A stretch of 64,000 nt of DNA from the NCBI RefSeq assembly GCF_007860175.1, contig NZ_SJPX01000001.1, positions 1,714,768 to 1,778,767 on the forward strand. Direction: 5' to 3'. Below, one piece after another: positions 54,528 to 63,687 of the stretch. Both the position numbers and the translations under genes were made by a program. Numbering within the stretch: position 1 is the first letter of the stretch; each line of letters starts with the position of its first letter. Source of the DNA: Rubripirellula reticaptiva (lineage in GTDB: Bacteria; Planctomycetota; Planctomycetia; Pirellulales; Pirellulaceae). A model generated the notes under the pieces. That model ran no database searches and had not been told where the DNA came from. It saw nothing but the letters and a program-made list of their open reading frames with translations.

Positions 54528-55901
54528 TCACTGAATTTTCGACAGCCTCTCGCGGAATCCATTGAGCACCTCAGCGTACCTCGAGTTCTTCGCCAAGTTA
54601 GTGAACTGTCCCGGGTCTTCCTGCATGTCGTAAAGCTCTTCGCCATCCTTGCCGTAGTTCATGTATGACCATTGATCGTTCCGCAGCGACCGCTGCTTGC
54701 CCCCGCCGGAGTACGCGATGTCGCGTAGGATCGCGGTGGGGTCGGCAATCGCGGGGACAAGGCTGTGACCGACGATGTCGCTGGGTATCGAAAGTCCGGC
54801 GAGCTCACTAACCGTCGGATAGATGTCGACAAGCTCGGCAAACGTCACGGCGCGACCGGACTTCCTGCCCGGCGTGAACACGATCAAGGGCACGTGCGTC
54901 ACTTCTTCGTGCACGTTTGATTTCAGCCAGAATTCGTGCTCGCCTAGGTGGTAGCCATGGTCGCTCGTGAACACGACCACTGTGTTATCCCGCAGGCCGA
55001 GCCGATCCAGCTCGCCCAACACCCGACCGACCTGCACGTCCATGAACGTGACCGCCGCGTAGTACCCCGCCCACATCCGCTTCACATTGTCGGGATACTT
55101 GCTGATGCCGGATTTCTGTGACGTGCTACGTGCGAGCCCCGCCTTCGGGATATCGTCGTGATCGCCAGGCAGCGTCTGCGGAGCGGTAATTTTGTCGATC
55201 GGATATGGTTCGAAATAATTCGGCGGCGCGACCATCGGGTAGTGCGGCCGAACGAAACCCACCGCGAGAAAAAACGGATTGTCTTTGTGCTCGCGCATCA
55301 GCTCGATCGCCTTGGTCGCGGCTTTGTAGTCGGGCTGATCGGTTCCGTCTCCCTCGCTTTCCACGGTCACAAACGGGCGGTGCGGATCGCCGGTGGACTG
55401 CCGGTTCTCTTCCTCGGTGGTGAAGATGTTCTGATTCAGCAGCGAGTAGAGGCCCGGCGTGTGCGCTTCGCGACCGGGCGCGTTGAAGCGTTCGGTCCAT
55501 GACGCGGCGTGATCGACGCCGTTGGTCCCCGCGATGATGTCGCCGGGCACTCGCATGTGGTAGATCTTCCCGACGCGCGCTGTGTACCAACCGTTGTTCT
55601 TGAAATGTTCCGCCATGCTCGGTCCGCTGCCGCTCGCCCCAACGTATCGGCTGAACATGAACGACTGACGTGATGGCCCGCACACGAGCCCCTGGCAGTA
55701 CGTTTTGTCGAAAACCATGCTGCGTGCGGCGAGCTCGTCGATATTCGGCGTCTTGCACAGTGGATCGCCATAACACCCCAGCACGCTCGCCTTCAGGTCG
55801 TCCGACACGATAAACAAAACGTTCCGCACCTTCGCCGGTTCCTCAGCAAACAGCAGTCCGCTCTGAGCGAATAGAAGAAGCAGCAAGAATAGTCGTAGCA
55901 T
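54528..55901 (-). CDS. Exported sulfatase, iduronate-2-sulfatase-like
   Basis: A 457-residue sulfatase. The start at 55901 opens the signal MLRLFLLLLLFAQSGLLFAE; the frame is open 17 codons further up. The metal site is NVLFIVSDDLKASVLGCYG (about 27-45), the FGly motif CGPSR (Cys about 74) followed by QSFMFSRY, and the later part has AVGFVRPHYPMVAPPNYFEP and VVVFTSDHGYHLGEHEFWLK, which fit the iduronate-2-sulfatase-like group. It stands alone, convergent with the xylan genes, and has no sigma pair beside it. Codon choice in its first third looks more GC-rich than in the other sulfatases, which may indicate a separate origin (impression only). Confidence 0.9.
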   Translation of the reverse strand: MLRLFLLLLLFAQSGLLFAEEPAKVRNVLFIVSDDLKASVLGCYGDPLCKTPNIDELAARSMVFDKTYCQGLVCGPSRQSFMFSRYVGASGSGPSMAEHFKNNGWYTARVGKIYHMRVPGDIIAGTNGVDHAASWTERFNAPGREAHTPGLYSLLNQNIFTTEEENRQSTGDPHRPFVTVESEGDGTDQPDYKAATKAIELMREHKDNPFFLAVGFVRPHYPMVAPPNYFEPYPIDKITAPQTLPGDHDDIPKAGLARSTSQKSGISKYPDNVKRMWAGYYAAVTFMDVQVGRVLGELDRLGLRDNTVVVFTSDHGYHLGEHEFWLKSNVHEEVTHVPLIVFTPGRKSGRAVTFAELVDIYPTVSELAGLSIPSDIVGHSLVPAIADPTAILRDIAYSGGGKQRSLRNDQWSYMNYGKDGEELYDMQEDPGQFTNLAKNSRYAEVLNGFRERLSKIQ

Positions 55902-56808
55902 GGTCGCCTTTGATGTGTTCAATACGGAGCATCGCGGATCGCCAAGCAACACTCGTTGTCCCTTAGCGGTCTCTAGTTCCTACGCCTGGCAGAGTATACG
56001 TCGTCGAGCGACCCGAATTCGGTGAACTTGAATTTACGTTTCACCGCTTCCGTCGATGAAACCGGTGTGAGAGTGAAACGAAAGGAAAAGTACACCGGTG
56101 CACAGCCCCAAATCCGTTGTTGGAACTTTACGGAAACTGCTAGTTGCGTCGAATTGGAAACCGCCACTTTCGATCGTGGACGATTGGTTTGACAAGAGTT
56201 TTACCCCGACGGTGTTTCACGTTGGTTTTTGCTGCACCCTTGGCTTGCTAATCCAAACATGGGACGTCGGCGGGACTTCGCAGGCGATGAATACGAGACT
56301 TCCGACCTCGAAGGTTGGATCCGCGGGATCACGTAGTTCATGAATCATTGCTGATTGAATTCAAGAAACCAAGAAAACAGAACGACGCCAATCATTAAGT
56401 TTGACAATCAGAAGGTTGCGTGCGTCGAAAATGAAAATCATCGGCATGTGCAATTGACAGCGACTGTACCGCTTTCTATCGGTCTTGCCCGTCAGGTTCA
56501 TTGCCGTGGCATGGGCACCTGGAGAACGTGCGTGATCGAAGTGTCGGGGCCAATACCGAAGATGACAGCGATCGAAAAGGCGATTCGGTTTTCCGCCACA
56601 CAATCACCGCCACACAAAAAGAGCAGCGGAATGGGGTTGGCATGCCAATAAACTGTATTTGAGAAATCCGAGGTCAGGAAGCTCGCTGGAAGTATGGGAC
56701 AGAAGAAGGGCGAGCCATGCCGACCCTCGTTGGCACTCGCCGATCGGTCCACCGTGGCCGTGACAATACGCTGACAGGGATTGTGGTACAACAAAGCACG
56801 AGGTGATT
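55902..56808. other. Long intergenic region
   Basis: I recognise no gene in this ~900 bp divergent region. Small open frames on both strands lack motifs and ribosome sites. An inverted pair ACCGGTGT / ACACCGGT occurs at about 56059-56066 and 56091-56098. Promoters for the sulfatase (leftward) and the phosphatase (rightward) should be here. Confidence 0.4.
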
Positions 56809-57675
56809 ATGCCACAGCAATCGTCCGATTCGTCAGTATCTCATCAGCGCATGCAATGCATGGAGGTGTGGGGTGGAAACCGACAGGTCGATAGATACCT
56901 AGCGACACCAGGTCTAGAGGCTTGGATATACAGTCAGCCCCACGAGCAAGCGCCCGGTGGCGGTGATGTGTATTACATTTCTTCGTGCGCATCAGGCAGA
57001 ATCACCCGAATTCTGCTTGCCGATGTCAGTGGTCATGGTGTGGATGCATCTAAATTGGCAGTAGGTTTGCGGGAACTGATGCGGCGAAATATCAACATCA
57101 TTCAGCAAAAGCGTTTTGTTGCTGAAATGAACCAGCAGTTTGCTGAACTCGCTTCGAACCATCAGTTTGCCACGGCGGTGGTCTGTTCTTTTTTCTCTCC
57201 GACAAGACGACTCACCCTTTGTAACGCCGGTCATCCCGAACCTCTGTGTCTGCAGCAGCAGGACGGGCAGTGGACTTCCATTTCCCAACCATCGGAGGCC
57301 CGTGAATTGAGCGACTTTCCGCTCGGTGTGATCGATGAAGCAAGTTACACGCAGACTGTCCTGACGCTCTCAGACGGTGACTTGGTGTTGCTTTTCAGCG
57401 ACGCGTTTGTCGAGTCGGTAGACGCCAATGGCGATATTTTGGGCGCTGACGGACTGCTGAGCATCATTCGAGGTCTTGAGTCCGACCAACCCGATCGTTT
57501 TATTCCCGCACTTAATGACGCGATCAGGGCAGAAAATCCAAGTAACTTGTCGGACGACGACGCGACTGTGCTACTGATTCGGGCGACTGGAAAGAGAACT
57601 TCGGTCAAGAACAACCTCTTGGCTCCCTTCCGCCTGCTCCGTCCTGCTCGGGACCGAACGGAGCTTTCAACCTAG
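56809..57675 (+). CDS. SpoIIE-type PP2C serine phosphatase
   Basis: A 288-residue cytoplasmic phosphatase consisting of the catalytic PPM/SpoIIE domain only. The ATG at 56809 was chosen; a GTG lies two codons upstream and is preceded by an AGCACGAGG stretch. Motifs in order: PGGGDVYYISSCASGRITRI, LLADVSGHGVDASKLAVGLR (metal Asp), ATAVVCSFFSPTRRLTLCNA, GHPEPL, PLGVIDEASYTQTVLTLSDG, DLVLLFSDAFVES, NLSDDDATVLLIRATG (metal Asp). Enzymes of this type dephosphorylate anti-sigma-factor antagonists. No STAS or HPK partner is next to it and no sensor domain is attached, so its input is unknown. Confidence 0.87.
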   Translation: MPQQSSDSSVSHQRMQCMEVWGGNRQVDRYLATPGLEAWIYSQPHEQAPGGGDVYYISSCASGRITRILLADVSGHGVDASKLAVGLRELMRRNINIIQQKRFVAEMNQQFAELASNHQFATAVVCSFFSPTRRLTLCNAGHPEPLCLQQQDGQWTSISQPSEARELSDFPLGVIDEASYTQTVLTLSDGDLVLLFSDAFVESVDANGDILGADGLLSIIRGLESDQPDRFIPALNDAIRAENPSNLSDDDATVLLIRATGKRTSVKNNLLAPFRLLRPARDRTELST

Positions 57676-57863
57676 AGCCTGCGGTCAAGACTGACATTGG
57701 CGAAGTTTGTGGGATGTGCAGAATAGCTCGTTTTCAAGCCCGGAGGGAATCCCGATGGCTGGTCGCTTCGTTGCTGACGAGACTATGGAATAAAATAGAA
57801 TTGTGGATTCCGAAGTATTAACGAACGAGCAAAGGAGGCAGTCCTCCGGTCGATAACCGAACC

Positions 57864-58195
57864 GTGTTCACACGTTTGATTGTCATGTTGAAAACCGAAA
57901 TTGGATGGCGGGACTTGCCGACGGAACTGGAAACGAGCGAGAAGGCGATTCGCAGACGTTTGAAGTCTTGGACGGAACAAGGCTTGTGGGCAACGATATT
58001 TCATCAGTTGCTCACACGTTTACGGGCATCCGGACGACTCGACCTAGCCGACGTACTCGTCGACAGCGGGTTGATCCAATCGCCGTGCGTAGGCGAAAAG
58101 TCGGCCCCCACCCGATGGACCGTGGGCAGTGCGGGAATAGTCGGCGATGGTCCGCGCCGACTGCGGTTGTACATCGAACAATGCCCTGGCTGTTT
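57864..58195 (+). pseudogene. IS5-family (DUF4096) transposase remnant, frameshifted
   Basis: The frame from 57864 reads FTRLIVMLKTEIGWRDLPTE, AIRRRLKSWTEQGLWATIFH, QLLTRLRASGRLDLADVLVD, SGLIQSP, matching the N-terminal DUF4096 domain and first catalytic Asp (DSG) of IS5-like transposases. Past about 58085 the homology shifts into another frame (KVGPHPMDRGQCGNSRRWSA), and the rest is lost. No intact ends were found. The flanks 57676-57863 and 58196-58588 hold no gene that I recognise. Confidence 0.7.
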
Positions 58196-58588
58196 TTGAT
58201 GCAATTAGCATCCATTTGCAAATTCCGCAGCGTGGGAAGGACGTGATCGTAGGATAGGAAAAGTGTCGTTGGCCGGTGAAAGAGCGATCGCCTAACTGAA
58301 GCAATATCTCTGCGTCGGTGTGCGGTGTAAAAAACTCGGCGGAGTCTACGAATCCTCTCTAATGCTCGCATCTGCGATGATCGCGTTCAAGCAGCTTTAC
58401 AGAACCTTGTTTTGACCACACGCAAAAAATTTGTTTTGAATTTTGGCGTATAGCCTCCATCATTGACATTGATAGATTGGCAGGTTCGCAGCACTATCTC
58501 TAGAGCTGAATTGGCCGAGCCTTCGATGCTTGAATCGCCTACGATAGGCAAATCGATTTCTTGCCTTCCTCTGTCTGGATCACGCGTC

Positions 58589-59749
58589 ATGCCTGCCATC
58601 GAAAAACTAACCATTGTCGGTGACGCTGAAGCGATGGGGCGCGCTCATGGGACCGCATTTCGTAGTGAAATTCAGGCGTTGACCGAAGAGCGGATGCGGC
58701 TTTGCCATGACTGTTTTTGGAGCGGGGAACGCAATGATTCCACGAACCCAAAAGCATTGGCAGAGGCTTGCTGGGAACATCAAAAACGTTACGACACGCA
58801 AACGACGGCTGAACTTGAGGGTATTGCCATTGCAGCGGATGTGCCAGCTCGCGATCTGTTGGTGACAGGCGGGTTCACTGATTTTGTTGACGCGCTGCGT
58901 AGCGATGCGGCTTTGAGTTCTCCGTTTCAAAGTCCCATCAACGATCCAGGTCAATGCACCGCGGTGCTAGTGGCTGCCGGCACGAGTGCGGATGGCCTGC
59001 CGTTGCTTGCGCAAACTTGGGACATGCACCCTACGGCTACTCCGTACATTCGCGTGCTGGACCAACGATCGACCGATCAACCTGCGACGGTGGTCTTCAC
59101 CGTTACCGGCTGTCCGGCGATGATCGGTATTAACGAGCACGGTCTTGGGATCGGAATCAACAACATGGTGACCATGGACGGGCGACCCGGCGTGATGTGG
59201 ACAAGCGTGGTGCGTCGCATGCTGCGTGCTCGAAATGCCGATGAAGCCCTCGAACTATTGAAACATGCACCGGTGGCCGGAGCGCATCATTACCTTTTGA
59301 TTGATGCGGAAAGCAACGGATACAGCGTCGAACGCTCACCGACGCGAATTGCCGTGCGAACGTTGGAATCAACGCTCGCCCACACTAATCATTGCTTAGA
59401 CTCGGAACTGGTCAGTATTGAACCCGTTCGCGGCGATGCACCGGCGCATAGTACGCAGGGCAGACTGCGATCAGCTAAGCGTTGGCTTGATACTCATCGC
59501 GAAGATTGTTCTCGCCAAGGTTTATGGCGTTTATTGAACCAATTTGACGCCAAGGACCCCTTAGGCTCGATCTGCCATGGCCCATTTCCCGATTACGATG
59601 TAGAGACTGGAGGCGCGGTGGTGATCTCGCCTCGTGATCGTGCGATGGATGCGATCTGGGGGCAAGGCCGAGTCCACACGAAAGCGGACCAGACCGAGCC
59701 CGAAACCTTTACTGTATTGCCAAACAATCCCATGCCAAGTGTTTCTTGA
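58589..59749 (+). CDS. C45-family autoproteolytic acyltransferase/hydrolase (Ntn-type)
   Basis: A 386-residue protein. The start at 58589 (MPAIEKLTIVGDAEAMGRAH) was chosen because it opens the family's usual N-terminal part (MGRAHGTAFRSEIQALTEER); 42 further codons upstream look like IS debris. The nucleophile should be Cys 123 in NDPGQCTAVLVAAG, freed by self-cleavage; TWDMHPTATPYIRVL, GCPAMIGINEHGLGIGINNM and PVAGAHHYLLIDAESNGYS follow as in acyl-CoA:6-APA acyltransferase-like Ntn hydrolases. It would cut or transfer an amide bond. It lies 15 bp before an aminotransferase gene, so it may release an amino acid such as GABA or a relative from an N-acyl or gamma-glutamyl precursor (inference). 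Confidence 0.8.
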   Translation: MPAIEKLTIVGDAEAMGRAHGTAFRSEIQALTEERMRLCHDCFWSGERNDSTNPKALAEACWEHQKRYDTQTTAELEGIAIAADVPARDLLVTGGFTDFVDALRSDAALSSPFQSPINDPGQCTAVLVAAGTSADGLPLLAQTWDMHPTATPYIRVLDQRSTDQPATVVFTVTGCPAMIGINEHGLGIGINNMVTMDGRPGVMWTSVVRRMLRARNADEALELLKHAPVAGAHHYLLIDAESNGYSVERSPTRIAVRTLESTLAHTNHCLDSELVSIEPVRGDAPAHSTQGRLRSAKRWLDTHREDCSRQGLWRLLNQFDAKDPLGSICHGPFPDYDVETGGAVVISPRDRAMDAIWGQGRVHTKADQTEPETFTVLPNNPMPSVS

Positions 59750-59764
59750 TTTGGAACGCACTCT

Positions 59765-61153
59765 ATGTCTAAAAAGAATCTTGCAACTTCTACGATTCAA
59801 ATCAGCGGCCCTATTCCAGGTCCTCGGGCCCAAGCGATTCTCGATCGCCGCGACGCATCCACGGTCCGGGGCCTTTACCGATCGTGTCCTATCGTTGCCG
59901 AGTCTGCTTCCGGCGCTACGGTGACTGACGTCGACGGCAACGTTTTCATCGACCTAGCCGGCGGCATTGGCGCACTCAATGCCGGTCATTGTCCACCCGA
60001 AGTCACCAAGGCGATTCACGACCAAGCGGATAAGTTGATTCATTTGTGCAACATCGTGGGCACCTACGAATCGATGGTGCAACTGAACGAAAAACTGCAT
60101 GAGATTGTGCCGATCCGCGGCCTCAAAAAGACATTGCTTTGCAATTCGGGTGTCGAGGCCGGCGAGAACGCAGTGAAAATTGCGCGCTACGCCACGGGGC
60201 GACAGGGCATCATCGTGTTCGAGGGAGCATTTCACGGACGAAGCCTCTTGGGAATGACGATGACGAGCAAATACGATCTCTACAAACGTGGATTCGGGCC
60301 GTTTGCGAGCGAAGTCTATCGTGTGCCGTTTCCGTATGAATACCGCGAGAAGCCGAACGGGATGAGCACCGACGATTTCTGCGAACTACGAATCAACGAT
60401 TTGAAGAAAGCTTTCGTCGCGCAGATTGATCCCACCAGTGTCGCCGCGGTGATTATCGAGCCTGTGCAAGGCGAGGGCGGCTTTATCCCAGCACCGCCCG
60501 CGTACATTCGAGCCTTACGCGAACTCACCGCCCAACACGGAATCCTGTTAGCCAGTGACGAAGTGCAAAGCGGCTTTGGTCGCACAGGAAAAATGTTCGC
60601 GATCGAACACACGCCGGGCTGTGGTACCGAGTGGGATGTCGACATGGTGATCATGGCCAAGAGCATTGGGTCGGGATTGCCGATTGCGGCAGTCACCGGC
60701 AAGGCTGAGGTGATGGACAAACCACACGTTGGGGGACTTGGTTCAACTTTCGGCGGCAACCCCGTGGCGTGCGCCGGTGCGGTAGCAACGATCGACTACA
60801 TGCGAGAAAACAACTTGGCGGACCGGGCGAACGAGATCGGCTCGATAACACTGGATTACTTCCGTCGGTGGCAGGCAAAGCACCATGCTATTGGCGACGT
60901 GAGGTGCGCCGGTGCGATGTGTGCGCTGGAATTTGTCAAGGATCGAAAAACTAAAGAACCCAATTCGGTTCTGCCACCGTTGATCGTCGAAGAGGCGTTC
61001 CAGCGGGGGGTGATCATGATTCGCGCCGGGCTTTACGGTTCGTGTCTTCGTTTGCTTGCGCCGCTGGTGATTAGTGATTCGCAACTCCATGAAGCCATGC
61101 AGGCACTGGAATCTGCGATCGATGCCGCAGTGTTGCGAGCCAAGACCGCGTAG
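59765..61153 (+). CDS. PLP-dependent class III aminotransferase, 4-aminobutyrate transaminase-like
   Basis: A 462-residue fold type I aminotransferase. Motifs: VTDVDGNVFIDLAGGIGALN, NSGVEAGENAVKIARYATGR (PLP phosphate contacts), FEGAFHGRSLLGMTMTS, VIIEPVQGEGGFIPAPPAYI, ASDEVQSGFGRTGKMFAIEH (Asp for the pyridine N), and the PLP Lys 299 in MAKSIGSGLPIAAVTG, then STFGGNPVACAGAVATIDYM. The closest family is GABA:2-oxoglutarate aminotransferase (GabT). With the convergent succinate-semialdehyde dehydrogenase next door it forms the two-step route from GABA to succinate. A related omega-amino acid is possible, so no gene symbol is assigned. Confidence 0.85.
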   Translation: MSKKNLATSTIQISGPIPGPRAQAILDRRDASTVRGLYRSCPIVAESASGATVTDVDGNVFIDLAGGIGALNAGHCPPEVTKAIHDQADKLIHLCNIVGTYESMVQLNEKLHEIVPIRGLKKTLLCNSGVEAGENAVKIARYATGRQGIIVFEGAFHGRSLLGMTMTSKYDLYKRGFGPFASEVYRVPFPYEYREKPNGMSTDDFCELRINDLKKAFVAQIDPTSVAAVIIEPVQGEGGFIPAPPAYIRALRELTAQHGILLASDEVQSGFGRTGKMFAIEHTPGCGTEWDVDMVIMAKSIGSGLPIAAVTGKAEVMDKPHVGGLGSTFGGNPVACAGAVATIDYMRENNLADRANEIGSITLDYFRRWQAKHHAIGDVRCAGAMCALEFVKDRKTKEPNSVLPPLIVEEAFQRGVIMIRAGLYGSCLRLLAPLVISDSQLHEAMQALESAIDAAVLRAKTA

Positions 61154-61195
61154 GTGATGCAAAGAGAGACAGTGAACAATGGAGTTGACCGCCCT

Positions 61196-61211
61196 CAAGT
61201 TTAAAAACTTG
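61196..61211. terminator. Short hairpin between convergent genes
   Basis: CAAGTTT-AA-AAACTTG sits between the aminotransferase end (61153) and the dehydrogenase end (61236). The stem is 7 bp and AT-rich. It could stop transcription from both sides, but it is weak. Confidence 0.4.
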
Positions 61212-61235
61212 ACGTTTCCTCGCGGATCAAATCGG

Positions 61236-62612
61236 TCATGAACTTTTTGATCCCAAGTGAACGAGCTTCTTATTGACAAACTCTAGAATACCGAGATGCG
61301 AAAGCTCTCGGCCATAGCCCGAATTTTTTATGCCACCGAATGGTAGGTCAGCTTGCGATTTGGTGGGTTGGTTAATGAAGATCATCCCCGATTCAATTCT
61401 CTCGGCAATGCGCCGGCCACGATCAATGTCACGGGTATAGATACTTCCGCCTAGGCCATAGGAGGAATCATTGGCCAATTGAATCGCAGCTTCTTCGTCA
61501 TCAACGACGTAAACGGTGGCAACCGGACCAAATAGTTCTTGGTCATAGGTCGGCATATCAGGAGTGACGTCAGTCAAGATCGTAGGATTGAAATAAGCAC
61601 CCGGCCGAGCGGGACGATCGCCACCTAGCAAAACCGTAGCTCCTGCGTCGACCGACGCTTGCACTTGTTCGCTTAACGTAACCGCCGCTTGTTCCGTCGA
61701 GAGTGGTGAAACCGTCGTTTCGTCATCCATCGGGTCACCGATCTTCAACACAGACATCGATTGTTTGAACTTTGCCAGGAATTCGTCGGCAACCGATTTG
61801 ACGACGATGAAGCGTTTCGCAGCGACACACGACTGGCCAGCGTTTGTCATTCTTCCTTTCACGGCAAACTCGACCGTCGAATCAATGTCTGCGTCTTCTA
61901 AGACAATGAATGGATCATTTCCTCCAAGTTCCAGAACCGAACGTTTTAAATTCTTGCCAGCCAGTGCTGCAACGGCCGCGCCCGCTCGCTCGCTACCCGT
62001 TAGCGAGACACCTTGAACTCGTAAATCAGATACGATCGCCTCTACAAAACTGGTTGGAATAAATAGGTTCGTGTAGACACCCCTTGGCAGTCGGCATTGC
62101 TCAAACAGATCTGCAATGATCTGAGCGCACTTGGGGACATTTTCTGCGTGTTTCACCATCACAGTGTTTCCTGCCATGATGTTCGGTGCAGCGAATCGTG
62201 TGACTTGATAAAAGGGGTAGTTCCAAGGCATCACTCCCAGCAGTACACCAATCGGTTCGAACCGAATAAAGACGTTTGCATCGGAACTCTCCAATTGCTG
62301 GTTCGCCAAGAATGATTCCGCACCGCCTGCGTAAAACTCAGCAATTTGGGCGCAAAACTCGATCTCCCGTCGACTTTCAGAAATTCGTTTTCCCATCTCA
62401 CGAGTGATGATCTGAGCCAAGTCATCGACACGCTCCCTGAGCAGGCTAGCGAACGCAGTGACGGCCTGTTTGCGTTCGTCAAAGGTCGTTGTTCGCCAAG
62501 ACCGATACGCTTGGTCAGCACGTTCAACCAACTCAAGCGTCTCGTCTTTCGACAGCGTTGGGAAAGTCTCGATGGTTTCGTTAGTAGCCGGGTTGATACT
62601 GAAAATTTTCAC
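61236..62612 (-). CDS. NAD(P)-dependent succinate-semialdehyde dehydrogenase
   Basis: A 458-residue aldehyde dehydrogenase. Motifs: FSINPATNETIETFPTLSKD, GVLLGVMPWNYPFYQVTRFA, NTVMVKHAENVP, GVSLTGSERAGAAVAALAGK, catalytic Glu 228 in VLELGGNDPFIVLED and Cys 262 in NAGQSCVAAKRFIV, then QELFGPVATVYVVDDEEAAI. This pattern (GNDPF, GQSCVAAKRF, length ~455) is that of Sad/GabD-type succinate-semialdehyde dehydrogenases, cytoplasmic enzymes making succinate. It converges with the aminotransferase gene, so the pair is not in one operon but shares a function. Confidence 0.87.
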   Translation of the reverse strand: MKIFSINPATNETIETFPTLSKDETLELVERADQAYRSWRTTTFDERKQAVTAFASLLRERVDDLAQIITREMGKRISESRREIEFCAQIAEFYAGGAESFLANQQLESSDANVFIRFEPIGVLLGVMPWNYPFYQVTRFAAPNIMAGNTVMVKHAENVPKCAQIIADLFEQCRLPRGVYTNLFIPTSFVEAIVSDLRVQGVSLTGSERAGAAVAALAGKNLKRSVLELGGNDPFIVLEDADIDSTVEFAVKGRMTNAGQSCVAAKRFIVVKSVADEFLAKFKQSMSVLKIGDPMDDETTVSPLSTEQAAVTLSEQVQASVDAGATVLLGGDRPARPGAYFNPTILTDVTPDMPTYDQELFGPVATVYVVDDEEAAIQLANDSSYGLGGSIYTRDIDRGRRIAERIESGMIFINQPTKSQADLPFGGIKNSGYGRELSHLGILEFVNKKLVHLGSKSS

Positions 62613-62773
62613 GATGGGTTACCTTGCTACGATCGTTTTAGATGCGAGGAATCACTAAGCTCGACGTTTTCTGTTTCCTTGAGTCGTCTCAGCTTCAAAT
62701 TGATGTAGGTGAAAGCAGCATCCTTACGCAAGGGTTGTGACTTCTCTCAGTTCCAAGCCGTGCCAAGCACAGC

Positions 62774-63572
62774 CGCTATGATCGGTGTTCCTCGTGATTT
62801 TAAGCCACTTCTGGATCAACTGTCACGTGCATTCTCGCGGCGACAAACTGCGAGACGCGTGACCCTCTTCTTCGGTCCATCTGGGTTTATTGTGGGTAGA
62901 GATCGAGTCCGCCGCAGTAAAAGTAGATTGCCGTCTTGAAATTTTCGGGGTTGCGGTAGCCGCCGACTCTTCTCTTTATCGACATGATCTTGCTGTTCAA
63001 GCCTCCGCCGAAGCGTCGCGTAAAAGCGATCGGTCGTCCACCGGTCAAAGGCAGGTCATTGCCGGTACCTTGCGAGGTCGTTGCTACCAAGAAGCGGGAC
63101 AATAAACTTCGGGTTCGTTGGCATGGCGGAGGCTGGCGAAACGTCGAGGTGATCACGGGTGTGGACGGATGGTTCAAAAGCGGCGAGGGATTGGTGTCGA
63201 TTCGCTGGGGGCACGTTCGTGATCTTGATAGTACGCATCGCGACGACGTTCCAAGAAATATGGGCTCGCCTGGGATTGGAGACGACTCGCGGATGGGATC
63301 GGCAAACGGTGCTGCGGATAGCCCGGTGCTTGTTCAAGCTGGATACGATCGAGGTTTTCTTTTGCGACACGATGCCCGAAAGCAGTTCGCATTTTTGCAG
63401 ACGATCATCGCAGGGAAAGGAAACGATCACATTGATTGACCTGATCATCAGTGTCCGGCATGTTCTGTGGCTCGAATGGATTTTCGAACACACGCCCGGT
63501 GGCGAGACGATTCGGAAATTACCCAAGCAAATGCGGGCTTTAATAGAATTTGGGCTCACGCAGGCTATCTGA
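62774..63572 (+). pseudogene. Decayed transposase (IS701/IS4-like DDE type)
   Basis: Fragments in several plus-strand frames line up in the right order. First AAMIGVPRDFKPLLDQLSRA with FSRRQTARRVTLFFG (N-terminal, weaker). From about 62984 LLFKPPPKRRVKAIGRPPVK, PVPCEVVATKKRDNKLRVRW, HGGGWRNVEVITGVDGWFKS, GEGLVSIRWGHVRDLDSTHR. After a frame change near 63245 TFQEIWARLGLETTRGWDRQ and VLRIARCL, then LIDLIISVRHVLWLEWIFEH and LPKQMRALIEFGL up to the stop at 63572. Part of the catalytic middle is missing. The stretch 62613-62773 before it holds nothing I can name. Confidence 0.65.
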
Positions 63573-63687
63573 AGGGAAAAGTCGGACCTAACACGAACTC
63601 CCTAGAAAAATGACCAACCCTTTGACAACAACTCAGATGTCTTCGGACTTGAATTTGTCTACGGTTAACCAGTGAACTGCGTACTAA

